From Rhizobiaceae bacterium (GTDB lineage Bacteria; Pseudomonadota; Alphaproteobacteria; Rhizobiales; Rhizobiaceae), in NCBI GenBank assembly GCA_023953845.1, contig JAMLJC010000001.1, forward strand, positions 1,736,001 through 1,800,000: DNA of 64,000 nt, given 5' to 3'. The notes below the pieces were generated by a model. It had not been told where the DNA came from and did no database searches. It was given only the letters and a program-made list of their open reading frames with translations. This document shows, one piece after another, positions 15,215 through 24,607 of this stretch. Each line of letters starts with the position of its first letter. The stretch's first letter is position 1. The position numbers were made by a program, and so were the translations under genes.

Positions 15215-17628
15215 GCCTTCAGCCTCTCCATCCTTGAATCGTAGAGCACACGCGGCCCGCGCTGTGCCGGGTACGCCTTGCCGAACGCCTCGATCATGAA
15301 GTCGGTTCGGTCGGCAATCTCGACCGGCAGGTAGCCGAAGGCGATCGTCCTGCCGAGCGTGAAGCCGAACCCGGTCGAGGAGGTGGAGCCGACCACCTTG
15401 CCGTCAAGCAGGATCGCCTCGCCGCCATGCAGCGGCGCGAAGCCGTCCATGGTGAAGGAGCACAGTTTTCGCTTCACCCCCTCGGCCTTGATCCGCGCCA
15501 GCGCCTCGCGGCCGATGAAGTCGCCTTTCTCCAGCGCGACGGCAAAGCCCAGTCCCGCCTCGTAAGGATTGTAGTCGGGCGTGATGTCGCCGGACCAGTA
15601 GAGATAGCCTTTTTCCAGCCGGCAATGCTCGACGGCGCGATAGCCCGCATCGGCGATGCCGTGCGCCTCGCCCGCCTCGCGCAACGCCTCGTAGACATGA
15701 GCGGCGTATTCCTGCTCGACATAGAGTTCGTAGCCTAATTCGCCGACATAGCCGACGCGGACGGCAAGCGCCCGCGCATTGCCGACCTCGATCTCGCGTA
15801 CCGTGAGGAACGGGAACGCGGCGTTGGAAAGGTCGTCGTCGCTGACGGCCTGCAACACGTCGCGGGCGCGGGGGCCGCATATGTTGATGGTCGCGATACG
15901 GTTTGTGACGTCCCGGATCGTCACATCCGCCGGCAGATGGCGCGACACCCAGTGGCGATCGCGTATGCCGAAGCCGGAACCGGTGATGAGGTAGAAAAGG
16001 TCATCGGCGACATGCAGGATGGTCACGTCCGCCTCGATGCCGCCTTTCTCGTTGCAGAGCTGCGTGTAGACGGCCTTGCCCGGCGCACCGGAAAGGTCGT
16101 TCGCGGCGATCCGTTGCAGCGCTTCGAAAGCACCCCTGCCGGAAATCTCGAATTTCGAGAACGAGCTTTGGTCGATCAGCGCCGCACGTTCGCGAATGGC
16201 GCGCGCCTCGCCGCCGACCGCGTCGAACCATCCCGGCTTGCCCTCGAATCTGCCGAGCTCGACGGCCTCGCTGCCCGGCAGGAGGAACCAGTTCGGCCGC
16301 TCCCAGCCGAATTTCGAGCCGAACACCGCGCCGCGCTCGCGCAACGTTTCGTGCAGCGGCGAGCGGCGCAGGCCGCGGGCGGCGTGCATCTCCTCGGCCG
16401 GCCAGTGGATCTTGTAGTAGGCGCCATAGGCCTCGATCGCGCGTTCCTCCAGATAGCGGCCCTGCGCCTGCACGGCGCCGAAGCGCCGCACGTCGAAGGG
16501 CCAGAGATCCATCCCGGCATCGCCGTGCAGGATCATGTTGGAGAGAGCGAGGCCCGCGCCGCCGGATGCCGCGATGCCCGCCGTGAAGCCGCAGGCGACA
16601 TAGAAATTGTCGAGTTCCGGAGCCAGTCCCATGATCGGCTCGCCATCATAGGACACCGGGATCGGGCCGTTGATGACGGTCTGGATGCCGATCTCGTTGA
16701 GAACTGGCAGGCGATCGGCGGCCGGCAAAGCAAACAGCTCCAGCCGTTCCATGTTCGGCGCGAACAGCTCGCGGCCGAAATCGAGCGGCGGCTCGCCGCG
16801 CCAGCAACCTTTCGAGCCGTCCTCCCAGCCGCCGATGGCGAAGCTGCCGGTATCCGGCTTCAGGTAGAAATTGTTGTCGGGATCGCGCAGCGTGGTCAGG
16901 CCGGGATCGAAGGTGAGCTTCTTCTCGGTCAGGAAATACTGGTGCTCGACGATGCCGGCTGCCAGCGGCACGCCAGCCATCCGCCCCACGCGCTTGGCCC
17001 AGAGGCCGGCGCAGTTGACGAGGATGTCACAGGCTATGGTGCCGCCATTCGTCACCACGCCCACCGCCCGGCGTCCCTCGACAACAATTTCTTCGACGCA
17101 GACCCCTTCCTCGATCCTTGCGCCGTTCTGCCGCGCGCCCTTGGCATAGGCCATGGTCAGCGAATAGGGGTCGATATAGCCGTCGCCCGGAATGTAGGCC
17201 GCACCCTCGATGCCGTCCTTGACGATATAGGGGAAGTGCTTTTCCGCTTCGTCGGGCGTCAGCGAATGGCACTCGACGCCAAAGCTCTTGGCCTGGCCCA
17301 TGGAGCGGCGGATTTCGCTCCAGCGCGCCGCGCTTCCGGCCAGTCGGAGCGAGCCGACCTTCTTCCAGGCGATGTGCTGGCCGGTCTCTTCCTCCAGCCG
17401 GTCGAAGACCGCGACGGAATTCTGCATCAGGCGGGTAAGGTTGCGTTTTCCCCGCAGCTGTCCGACGAGGCCGGCCGCATGCCAGGTGCAGCCGTGGGTG
17501 AGCATCGCCTTTTCGACGAGCAGGACGTCCTTCGCGCCGTCCCGAGCGAGATGATAGGCGAGCGACGTGCCGATGGCACCGCCGCCGATGACGAGGATAT
17601 GGACATGACGGTCGGCGCGGAAGGTCAT
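15211..17628 (-). CDS. Dimethylglycine/sarcosine dehydrogenase-like FAD-GcvT protein (copy A)
   Basis: 805 residues in the classical order. N-terminal DAO-type FAD domain with ILVIGGGAIGTSLAYHLARD and the TWHAAGLVGQLR motif, whose His carries covalent FAD in dimethylglycine and sarcosine dehydrogenases; then a linker from about residue 370, then GcvT aminomethyltransferase domains (from about 435) with ERPNWFLLPG, GAVYTQLCNEKGGIEADVTIL and VGYVGELGYELYVEQ. These enzymes oxidise N-methyl groups and pass the one-carbon unit to tetrahydrofolate. It follows a 200-base inverted repeat region and overlaps the downstream kinase. The exact substrate could be dimethylglycine, sarcosine or another N-methyl compound. 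Confidence 0.9.
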   Translation of the reverse strand: MTFRADRHVHILVIGGGAIGTSLAYHLARDGAKDVLLVEKAMLTHGCTWHAAGLVGQLRGKRNLTRLMQNSVAVFDRLEEETGQHIAWKKVGSLRLAGSAARWSEIRRSMGQAKSFGVECHSLTPDEAEKHFPYIVKDGIEGAAYIPGDGYIDPYSLTMAYAKGARQNGARIEEGVCVEEIVVEGRRAVGVVTNGGTIACDILVNCAGLWAKRVGRMAGVPLAAGIVEHQYFLTEKKLTFDPGLTTLRDPDNNFYLKPDTGSFAIGGWEDGSKGCWRGEPPLDFGRELFAPNMERLELFALPAADRLPVLNEIGIQTVINGPIPVSYDGEPIMGLAPELDNFYVACGFTAGIAASGGAGLALSNMILHGDAGMDLWPFDVRRFGAVQAQGRYLEERAIEAYGAYYKIHWPAEEMHAARGLRRSPLHETLRERGAVFGSKFGWERPNWFLLPGSEAVELGRFEGKPGWFDAVGGEARAIRERAALIDQSSFSKFEISGRGAFEALQRIAANDLSGAPGKAVYTQLCNEKGGIEADVTILHVADDLFYLITGSGFGIRDRHWVSRHLPADVTIRDVTNRIATINICGPRARDVLQAVSDDDLSNAAFPFLTVREIEVGNARALAVRVGYVGELGYELYVEQEYAAHVYEALREAGEAHGIADAGYRAVEHCRLEKGYLYWSGDITPDYNPYEAGLGFAVALEKGDFIGREALARIKAEGVKRKLCSFTMDGFAPLHGGEAILLDGKVVGSTSSTGFGFTLGRTIAFGYLPVEIADRTDFMIEAFGKAYPAQRGPRVLYDSRMERLKA

Positions 17629-17659
17629 GAGCGGTTTCCTCCTGCGGCGTGTCCCCTTA

Positions 17660-17815
17660 CACCCCCCTCTGTCCTGCCGGACATCTCCCCCTCAAGGGGG
17701 GAGATCGGCAGCTTGAGCGCTGTCGATTTCGTCCAACGTTGGCGATTTACGTGAACCGACCTGACAGCCGATCTCCCCCCTTGAGGGGGAGATGTCCGGC
17801 AGGACAGAGGGGGGT
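17660..17815. repeat. Long inverted repeat between the two FAD-GcvT genes
   Basis: A 50-base arm (17660-17709) and its 49-base reverse complement (17767-17815) match with one length difference in a C run; the spacer is 57 bases. Each arm contains GTCCTGCCGGACAT and CTCCCCCTCAAGGGGG, the latter a hairpin by itself. The element is GC-rich and sits between genes of one operon, so the mRNA would form a long stem-loop here. Same class of mosaic repeat as at 6805, 21247 and 23415. Confidence 0.9.
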
Positions 17816-17851
17816 GGTGCGGAGCACCGGCTTTGATCATCGCAAAGATAC

Positions 17852-20305
17852 TCACCCCTTCACCCTCTCGGCTTTGGGATCGTAGAGCGGTTCGAGATGG
17901 ATTCTCGCCGGCGTCTTTTCCATCGCCACGACCAGTTCGTAATCGCCGCCCGTCAGGAAATCGTCGGATACGCCATCGGCATTGCGCACATAGCCGTAGC
18001 CGATGTTCCGGCCGATCGTGTAGCCGAAGCCGCCGCTGGTGAGGTAGCCGACCGGCTGGCGGTTGCGCAGGATCGTCTCGCGACCGACGAGAACGATGTC
18101 GGGGTCGTCCACGGTGAAGCCCGCGAAGCGTTTCGTGAGGAGCGCGCCGTTCACCTTCTCCAAGGCCCGTCGCCCGAGGAAATCGGTGTTCTTCCTGAGC
18201 TTCACCGCCCAGCCGAGGCCCGCCTCCAAAGGCGTGTCGTTCGGCGTGATGTCCGACCCCCAGGCGCGATAGCCTTTTTCGAGCCTGAGCGATTCGAGCG
18301 CGCGGTAGCCGACCGGCCGGATGCCGGAGGGCTTGCCCCCGGCCATCAGCGCGTCGAACACCTCGCCGGTCGCGTCGATCGGTATATGCAGTTCCCAGCC
18401 GAGTTCGCCGACATAGGTGACGCGCAGCGCCCACACCGTGCGACCGGCAATGTCGATCTCGCGGACATGACCGAATGGGAAGGCGGTGTTTGACACATCC
18501 GCGTCGGTGACAGCCGCGAGCACGTCGCGAGCCCTGGGCCCCATCAGTGACAGCGCGCCGAAATCCTCGGTGACGTCGGTCAGCGTCACCTTCATGTCGC
18601 TGCCGATATGATCCCTGATCCAGCCGAGATCGTGCGCGCGGAAGCCGGTGCCGGTGACGATGTAGAACTTTTCCTCGCCGAGCCGCGCGACGGTCAGATC
18701 CGCCTCGATGCCGCCGCGCGTGTTGAGCAGTTGCGTGTAGGTGAGACGGCCGACGGGCTTGGCCACGTCGTTGGCGCAGATCCAGTCCAGCGCGCGCTGC
18801 GCGTCCGGTCCCGTCAGTTCGTATTTCGCGAAGGACGACTGGTCGAAGACGCCGACCGCCTCGCGCACGTGCCGATGCTCGTCGCCCACCGGTCCGAACC
18901 AGTTCTGGCGGCCCATCGAGTAGACGTCCTCGACCGCCATGCCGTCCGGCGCGAACCAGTTCGGCCGTTCCCAGCCGAGCTTCGAGCCGAACACCGCGCG
19001 ATGCGCCCTCAGCCTCTCGTAGAGAGGCGAGACGATATAGGGTCGACCCGACTGGTATTCCTCATGCGGGAAGGCAATGGTGTAGTGCTTGCCATAGGCT
19101 TCCAGCGTGCGGTCGCGCACCCAGTTCCGGTCGCGATGCAGGCCGGAGAACCGGCGGATATCGACCACCCAGAGGTCGAGCGGCGCCTCGCCGTCCACCA
19201 CCCATTGCGCCAACACCCAGCCGGCGCCGCCGCCGCTGGCGATGCCGAAGGCGTTGAAGCCGGCGCCGACGAACATGTTCGGACATTCCGGCGCGACGCC
19301 GAGGATGAAATTGCCGTCCGGCGTAAAACTCTCCGGGCCGTTGATCATCTGCTTGACGCCGACTTTCTCCAGAGCCGGCACGCGTGCGATGGCCTGCGTC
19401 ATATGTTGTTCGAAATGATCGAAATCGTCGTCGAACAGGCGGAATTCCCATTCGTTCGGGACGTCGCCGCCGGGCAACCCGGTTTCCCAAGCCTGCGGGT
19501 TCGGCTCGTAGCCGCCCATGACGAGGCCGCCGACCTCCTCCTTGAAATAGGTAAGGCGGTCCGGGTCGCGGATCGTCGGCGCGTCGGCGGCCAGCCCCTC
19601 GATCTTCTCGGTGATGATGTATTGATGCTTCACCGGCTGCAGCGGCACGTTGATGGCGGCCATCGCGCCCACCTGCCGCGCCCACTGGCCCGCGCAGTTC
19701 ACGACCTTCTCGCAGGCAATGTCGCCCTGATCGGTCTTCACCGCAACGATGCGGCCGTCCTTCATGTCGAAGCCGGTGACGCGAACGCCCTCGAACAGCT
19801 TCGCGCCGTGCATGCGCGCGCCCTTGGCGAGCGACTGCGTGATGTCGGAGGGCGAGGCCTGCCCATCCGTCGGCAGCCAGGACGCGCCGACCAGATCGGA
19901 CGTCTCCATCAGCGGCCACATCGTCTTGACCTCGGCCGGGGACAGCAGCGCCATGTCCATGCCGAAACTCTTTGCCGTGGTGGCAAGCCGGCGGAACTCG
20001 GTCCAGCGGTCCCGGTTGGTCGCGAGCCGCAGGCAGCCGGTCATCTTCCAGCCGGTTTCGAGCCCGGTCTCGTCCTTCAGGGTCTTGTAGAGCTCGACGG
20101 AATATTTGAGCACGCGCGTGATCGAGGCCGACGAGCGGAGTTGCCCGACCAGCCCGGCCGCATGCCATGTCGAGCCGGACGTCAGTCTGCCCTGTTCGAG
20201 CAGGATCACGTCCGCCCTGTGGTCGCGCGCCAGATGATAGGCGGTGGAGCAGCCGATGATGCCGCCGCCGATGACGACGATCTGGGCATGGCTGGGCAGG
20301 GTCAT
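17852..20305 (-). CDS. Dimethylglycine/sarcosine dehydrogenase-like FAD-GcvT protein (copy B)
   Basis: 817 residues, paralogue of the gene at 15211-17628. FAD motif IVVIGGGIIGCSTAYHLARD, covalent-flavin motif STWHAAGLVGQLRSS, substrate-domain MINGPESFTPDGNFILGVAP, then GcvT domains with ERPNWFAPDG, RLTYTQLLNTRGGIEADLTV and VTYVGELGWELHIP. ATG 20305 starts the conserved N-terminus and overlaps the kinase stop (20302-20305); the longer in-frame extension upstream reads through the kinase gene and is rejected. Its product would be a demethylated amine, formaldehyde equivalents going to folate. The two copies differ enough to suggest successive demethylation steps, as in glycine betaine breakdown. 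Confidence 0.9.
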   Translation of the reverse strand: MTLPSHAQIVVIGGGIIGCSTAYHLARDHRADVILLEQGRLTSGSTWHAAGLVGQLRSSASITRVLKYSVELYKTLKDETGLETGWKMTGCLRLATNRDRWTEFRRLATTAKSFGMDMALLSPAEVKTMWPLMETSDLVGASWLPTDGQASPSDITQSLAKGARMHGAKLFEGVRVTGFDMKDGRIVAVKTDQGDIACEKVVNCAGQWARQVGAMAAINVPLQPVKHQYIITEKIEGLAADAPTIRDPDRLTYFKEEVGGLVMGGYEPNPQAWETGLPGGDVPNEWEFRLFDDDFDHFEQHMTQAIARVPALEKVGVKQMINGPESFTPDGNFILGVAPECPNMFVGAGFNAFGIASGGGAGWVLAQWVVDGEAPLDLWVVDIRRFSGLHRDRNWVRDRTLEAYGKHYTIAFPHEEYQSGRPYIVSPLYERLRAHRAVFGSKLGWERPNWFAPDGMAVEDVYSMGRQNWFGPVGDEHRHVREAVGVFDQSSFAKYELTGPDAQRALDWICANDVAKPVGRLTYTQLLNTRGGIEADLTVARLGEEKFYIVTGTGFRAHDLGWIRDHIGSDMKVTLTDVTEDFGALSLMGPRARDVLAAVTDADVSNTAFPFGHVREIDIAGRTVWALRVTYVGELGWELHIPIDATGEVFDALMAGGKPSGIRPVGYRALESLRLEKGYRAWGSDITPNDTPLEAGLGWAVKLRKNTDFLGRRALEKVNGALLTKRFAGFTVDDPDIVLVGRETILRNRQPVGYLTSGGFGYTIGRNIGYGYVRNADGVSDDFLTGGDYELVVAMEKTPARIHLEPLYDPKAERVKG

Positions 20306-21192
20306 GAGCGGTTCGTCCCGTATTGTGTTCTGTAGGCGTCCAGCGCGGCGTCGAGCCGGGCCAGATTCTCTTCCGTGTAAGCGACGTAATCGACGCCCGG
20401 CGCGTCGAGATGGAGTTCCGACACCATGCTCCACATGGCCTCGCGCAGCAGCGAGGCGACCTGCATGGCGGCGAAAGAATGGCGGATGCCGGCATCGGGC
20501 TTGCGGCCAAAATAGGCCGCCATCAGCGTTTCGGATTCTTCCGCGTTCATTCCTGAGTTCGAGGCCGCGCCGGCAAGATCGAACATGGCCGTGTTGAAGC
20601 CGGCATACTCGAAATCGATCAGCCAGAGCTTGTCGCCGTCATCGAGAAAATTGGCCGGCAAAAGATCGTTGTGGCCGAAGATGACCGGCAGCGGCGCCTG
20701 CGCCTTCTCCATCTCGTCGGCGAGGTCGAGATAGCGCGGAAGCTCCAGCGTCAGGCGGCTGCTGCTGGCGGCCAGCGTGCGCGCATAGTCGCGGATGACG
20801 TGGAACACCCAGAACATGAAGCCCGCGCCGGACACATGCTTTGGCATCTCGTCATGGAAGCGGCGGACAAGCTTGCCGATACGCTCGGCATTTGCCCGGA
20901 CATCGTCCCCATCGAAGGTTTTGGCGCCCAGAAATTGCGTCACCAGAACGCCGGTTTCGGAAAAATGCACCGCAGGCCCGAAACCGGCCGCGTGGGCGGC
21001 GCGCGCCGTCATCGCCTCGCGGTCGCGATAGACGTGATGGAACGGATAATCCTTGCCGAACCGCACGACGTGACCGCCCGCTGCGTCGCGCACGAAATAG
21101 TTCGCGTTGGAAAGCCCGCCGGACAGCGGCGCAATTTCGATCGCACCGTTCCAGCAGGGCAACGCCCGGATGCGGTCCTCGGCGGCGGTCAT
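20302..21192 (-). CDS. Choline/ethanolamine kinase-like phosphotransferase (copy B)
   Basis: 296 residues, APH/choline kinase fold: LSGGLSNANYFVRDA nucleotide loop, VIFGHNDLLPANFLDD Brenner motif, LIDFEYAGFNTAMFDLA metal motif; all key residues present. Start ATG 21192 was chosen at MTAAEDRIR; the upstream extension is encoded by intergenic repeat. It lies immediately upstream of, and overlaps, the copy B oxidoreductase. The transporter operon for betaine-like compounds precedes it on the same strand. Choline-phosphate synthesis, or phosphorylation of an imported quaternary amine, are possible roles. Confidence 0.88.
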   Translation of the reverse strand: MTAAEDRIRALPCWNGAIEIAPLSGGLSNANYFVRDAAGGHVVRFGKDYPFHHVYRDREAMTARAAHAAGFGPAVHFSETGVLVTQFLGAKTFDGDDVRANAERIGKLVRRFHDEMPKHVSGAGFMFWVFHVIRDYARTLAASSSRLTLELPRYLDLADEMEKAQAPLPVIFGHNDLLPANFLDDGDKLWLIDFEYAGFNTAMFDLAGAASNSGMNAEESETLMAAYFGRKPDAGIRHSFAAMQVASLLREAMWSMVSELHLDAPGVDYVAYTEENLARLDAALDAYRTQYGTNRS

Positions 21193-21246
21193 GTCGGGAG
21201 TCGGACCATGAATATGGAAGCAGCGAAGGCGCTCCTCGAAGTACCC

Positions 21247-21332
21247 CCACCCCGTACCCCTCCCCACAAGGGGGAGCGGGATTCTGAGACGTCGACGCCT
21301 CCCTCCCCCTTGTGGGGAGGGGTACGGGGTGG
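21247..21332. repeat. Inverted GC-rich intergenic repeat
   Basis: Perfect 30-base arms (21247-21276 and 21303-21332) containing CGTACCCCTCCCCACAAGGG, with a 26-base spacer. Located between the permease stop and the kinase start inside the minus-strand operon. Related to the other CCCTCCCC-type elements of the window. Confidence 0.88.
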
Positions 21333-21379
21333 AGGCCCCGATACCGAGCATTGGAGCGCGAACACAGGACGACGCACGA

Positions 21380-23401
21380 TCACACCAGCCCCAGCCGCTT
21401 CTTCACCCGTCCCGCGCCGGCGGAGATCAGGCGGTCGGCGATGATGGCGATGAAGGCGATGGCCAGTCCCGCGACGATGCCGCGTCCGGTGTCCGCCTTG
21501 GTCAGCGCGATATAGACCTCCTGGCCGAGGTCGCGCGTGCCGACCAGCGCGGTGATGACGAGCATCGACAGCGCGAACATGATGGTCTGGTTGATGCCGA
21601 GCAGGATTTCCGGCAGCGCCAGCTTCAGCTTGATCTTTGTGAGAAGCTGCCATGGCGTGCAGCCCATGGCGCGGCCTGCCTCGATCAGCCGCCGGTCGAC
21701 CCGTCTGATGCCGAGCACCGTGTAGCGAATCGCTGGCACCACCGAATAGGCGACCACCGCGATCATGGCGGTGAAATCGCCGACGCGGAACAGCATCACC
21801 ACCGGCATGAGATAGACGAAGGACGGCAGCGTCTGCAGCGTGTCGATCACCACCTGCACCCAGCGCCAGAGCTTTTCGCGCTCGGCGGTGAGGATGCCGA
21901 TGGGAATACCGATCAGCGCCGCCACGATCACCGAGATGCCGCAGAGATAGACGGTGATCGTCGCCTTCTCCCACTGGCCGGTCGCCGCGATGAGCGTTGC
22001 CAGCGCGGCGACGAGCGTAGCCAGCCGCCAGCCGCCGAGCCGCCAGCCCGCGAAGGCGAGAAGGCCGGTCACGCCGAGCCACGGCAGTTCGCCAAGGAAC
22101 CGCTTCGCCGGCACCAGCACGTTGAGCAGCACGGCGTTCTTCACGGCTTCCAGCGTGTCGAAGAAGTTTATGTTGATCCATTTGACGATCTCGTCCCAAA
22201 AGCTTCCGGTCGAGAGTTCGTGCACCTTTGGATAGTTCTGGATCGCCGGCAGGATCAAGCCGGCGAGCGCGGTGACGACAACCAGCGCCAGCGCGGCGAG
22301 CGTGTAGGGATGTCGTGCCGCGAAGCCGGCGTCGCCTCCGGCCGCCTGCGGCTGCGACGCCTTTCTCGCGAAAGCCTGGCTTAGCCGGTCGAGGGCGATG
22401 GCGAGCGCGACGATGGCGAAGCCGGCTTCGAGCCCCGCCCCGATCTGCAGGCGGCGAAGCGCGCCGAGCACGTCGAAACCGAGCCCGCCCGCGCCGATCA
22501 TGGAGGCGATGATGACCATGTTGAGGGACAGCATGATCACCTGGTTGACGCCAACCATCAGGCTGTCCTGCGCGCTCGGCACCATGACGCGCCACGTCAT
22601 CTGCCTGCGCGTGCAGCCGATCATGCGGCCGAGATCGAGGACTTCCGAAGGCACGCCGCGCAGCGCCAGCGCGGTGATGCGCGTCATCGGCGGCATAGCG
22701 TAGATGACGGTCGCGATCACGGCGGCGGTCGGGCCGAAGCCGAACAGGACGAGGATCGGCACGAGATAGGCGAAGACGGGAATCGTCTGCATCAGGTCGA
22801 GCAGCGGCGTGATGGCGCGTTCGACCGCCGGCCAGCGATAGGACGCGATGCCGAGCAGCAATCCGCCGATCACGCCGATGGGAACCGCGACGAGGATCGA
22901 GGCCAGCGTCACCATGGCGCTGTTCCACTGGCCGAACACGGCAAGGAAGCCGAAGCAGGCGGCGACCAGCAGGGCGAGCCTGCGCCCGCCGGCATGATAG
23001 CCCATCAGGGCGACGATTCCGATCACCGCGATCCATGACAGCGGAGGCACGATCTGCACCGCGCTCGACCCCTGTCCGGAGAGGAAGCCGGTGGAGAGCA
23101 GGCTGAGCGCGAAGCGGTAGGGCACGTCGATGATCGCGGCGATGAAACGCGTGAGTTCGGCGAAGGTGAAGAGGCCGAAATTGGCCTCGTTCACCAGCCA
23201 TTTCATGAAATTGCCGATCCACTTTGCTGCCGGAACGAGCCATGCCTTCGGCCAGACGAAGGCCCAGCCGGCGTTTTGCTTGCCGAGAAGGCAGAGCCCG
23301 ACGAACAGCACGCCCGCGACCAGCCAGAGGAGCGAGATGCGGCTCGTCATGCGCGGGGCGATGACGTCGCGGTGCGCGGTGTCGAGGACAGGAAGGGTCA
23401 T
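21380..23401 (-). CDS. Fused glycine betaine/proline ABC transporter permease
   Basis: 673 residues containing two complete ProW-like permease domains, roughly residues 90-340 and 450-665. Each has its ATPase-contact loop: RMIGCTRRQMTWRVMVPSA in the first and RAMGCTPWQLLTKIKLKLAL in the second, and VILGINQTIMFALSMLVI-like spans after it. Most importers of this type use a homodimer of a single-domain permease; here both halves are in one chain, as in some alphaproteobacterial choline/betaine systems. It lies between ATPase and kinase B genes. ATG 23401 begins just inside a repeat; no good ribosome site is seen, so the start may differ slightly. Confidence 0.9.
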   Translation of the reverse strand: MTLPVLDTAHRDVIAPRMTSRISLLWLVAGVLFVGLCLLGKQNAGWAFVWPKAWLVPAAKWIGNFMKWLVNEANFGLFTFAELTRFIAAIIDVPYRFALSLLSTGFLSGQGSSAVQIVPPLSWIAVIGIVALMGYHAGGRRLALLVAACFGFLAVFGQWNSAMVTLASILVAVPIGVIGGLLLGIASYRWPAVERAITPLLDLMQTIPVFAYLVPILVLFGFGPTAAVIATVIYAMPPMTRITALALRGVPSEVLDLGRMIGCTRRQMTWRVMVPSAQDSLMVGVNQVIMLSLNMVIIASMIGAGGLGFDVLGALRRLQIGAGLEAGFAIVALAIALDRLSQAFARKASQPQAAGGDAGFAARHPYTLAALALVVVTALAGLILPAIQNYPKVHELSTGSFWDEIVKWININFFDTLEAVKNAVLLNVLVPAKRFLGELPWLGVTGLLAFAGWRLGGWRLATLVAALATLIAATGQWEKATITVYLCGISVIVAALIGIPIGILTAEREKLWRWVQVVIDTLQTLPSFVYLMPVVMLFRVGDFTAMIAVVAYSVVPAIRYTVLGIRRVDRRLIEAGRAMGCTPWQLLTKIKLKLALPEILLGINQTIMFALSMLVITALVGTRDLGQEVYIALTKADTGRGIVAGLAIAFIAIIADRLISAGAGRVKKRLGLV

Positions 23402-23414
23402 GGGGAGGCGCCAC

Positions 23415-23550
23415 CAGCTCCCTCCCCCTTGCGGGGAGGGTGGCCGGACGTAGTCCGGCCGGGTGGGGTACGTGCGGCAGTGCTCGACGTTCTGTTGGCG
23501 TCGTGCGGGTGGAGGGCACCCCACCCTCCCCTCGAGAGGGAGGGAGCGCC
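23415..23550. repeat. GC-rich intergenic repeat region
   Basis: Contains CTCCCTCCCCCTTGCGGGG, a GGCCGGACGTAGTCCGGCC hairpin and GGGTGGGGTA at 23418-23471, then a partial inverted copy ending CACCCCACCCTCCCC near 23517. Layout matches the element at 6805-6856. It separates the permease start from the ATPase stop. Confidence 0.8.
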
Positions 23551-23579
23551 GGCCACAAGGTAGCTCACGTCGCTCACAA

Positions 23580-24587
23580 TCATCCCCGCATCATCAGATC
23601 GACGACATCCGCGCGCTGGAGCGCCCCGGCGGTGTTCCCGTCGGCATCCTCCACGCGCAAGAGGTCAGCGCCGGACTGGAAAAGCGGCGCCGCTTCCGCC
23701 ACCGTCGCGCGCTCTTTCACCGCCGCGCCGTTTAGCCCCGCCGGCGCTGCCTTCATGATCGAGCCGACGCGCACGACCTTCGCCCTGGTGACGCTGCGCG
23801 TGAACTCGGCCACGTAGTCGGTGGCGGGGCTGAGCACCAGCTCTTCGGGCGTGCCGCATTGCACGATCGCGCCGTCCTTCATGATGGCGATGCGATCCGC
23901 CAGCCGGATCGCCTCGTCGAAATCGTGCGTGATGAAGACGATGGTTTTCCGCAGCACCGATTGCAGCCGCATGAACTCGTCCTGCATCTCGCGCCGGATC
24001 AGCGGATCGAGCGCCGAGAACGGCTCGTCGAGAAACCAGAGCTCCGGCTCGACCGCCAGCGAGCGCGCGATGCCGACGCGTTGCTGCTGGCCGCCGGAAA
24101 GCTCGCGCGGAAAGAAGTTCTCCTTGCCGGCGAGGCCGACGAGCTCGACCATCTTTCGTGCCCGCACCTCGCGCTGGCTGCGCTCCACGCCCTGCACTTC
24201 CAGCGGGAAGGCGACGTTGGACAGCACCGTCATGTGCGGCAGCAGCGCAAAGTTCTGGAATACCATGCCCATCTGGTGACGGCGGATTTCGACCATCCGG
24301 CTTTCGGACGCCGCGAGCAGGTTCTCGCCGTTGAACAGGATCTCGCCCGCCGTCGGCTCGATCAGGCGCGAGAGACAGCGGACAAGCGTGGACTTGCCGG
24401 ACCCCGACAGGCCCATGATGACGAAGATTTCGCCGGTCTCGACTTCGATATTGACGTCACGGACCGCGCCGACGAGACCGGCGCGCGCCAGATCCTCACC
24501 CGAAGGCTGGCGCCCGCCGGAAAACTGTTCCGCGGCGCCGGCGCCGAAAACCTTCCAGACGTTCCGGCAGACGAGTTTACCAGTCAT
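23580..24587 (-). CDS. Glycine betaine/proline ABC transporter ATP-binding protein
   Basis: 335 residues of the ProV/OpuAA type. Walker A GLSGSGKST, Q-loop MVFQNFALLPHMTV, signature LSGGQQQR, Walker B LWFLDEPFSALDP and H-loop FITHDFDEA. After the ATPase domain is a shortened CBS-like C-terminal region (about residues 265-335), probably one CBS module, the part that senses ionic strength in OpuA. ATG 24587 gives the conserved MTGKLVCRNVWKVFG start. The gene lies 20 bases after the binding-protein gene in the same operon. Confidence 0.93.
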   Translation of the reverse strand: MTGKLVCRNVWKVFGAGAAEQFSGGRQPSGEDLARAGLVGAVRDVNIEVETGEIFVIMGLSGSGKSTLVRCLSRLIEPTAGEILFNGENLLAASESRMVEIRRHQMGMVFQNFALLPHMTVLSNVAFPLEVQGVERSQREVRARKMVELVGLAGKENFFPRELSGGQQQRVGIARSLAVEPELWFLDEPFSALDPLIRREMQDEFMRLQSVLRKTIVFITHDFDEAIRLADRIAIMKDGAIVQCGTPEELVLSPATDYVAEFTRSVTRAKVVRVGSIMKAAPAGLNGAAVKERATVAEAAPLFQSGADLLRVEDADGNTAGALQRADVVDLMMRG

Positions 24588-24607
24588 CGCGCGGCTGTGG
24601 CGGGCGT

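Noticed and set aside
15937..17754. 605-codon plus-strand frame
   Set aside because: Mirror of the copy A FAD-GcvT gene; no recognisable domain.
18608..20335. 575-codon plus-strand frame
   Set aside because: Mirror of the copy B FAD-GcvT gene, with no motif of its own.
20306..20434. 43-residue N-terminal extension of copy B FAD-GcvT protein
   Set aside because: Encoded over the end of kinase B; the Rossmann motif starts close after ATG 20305 as in copy A.
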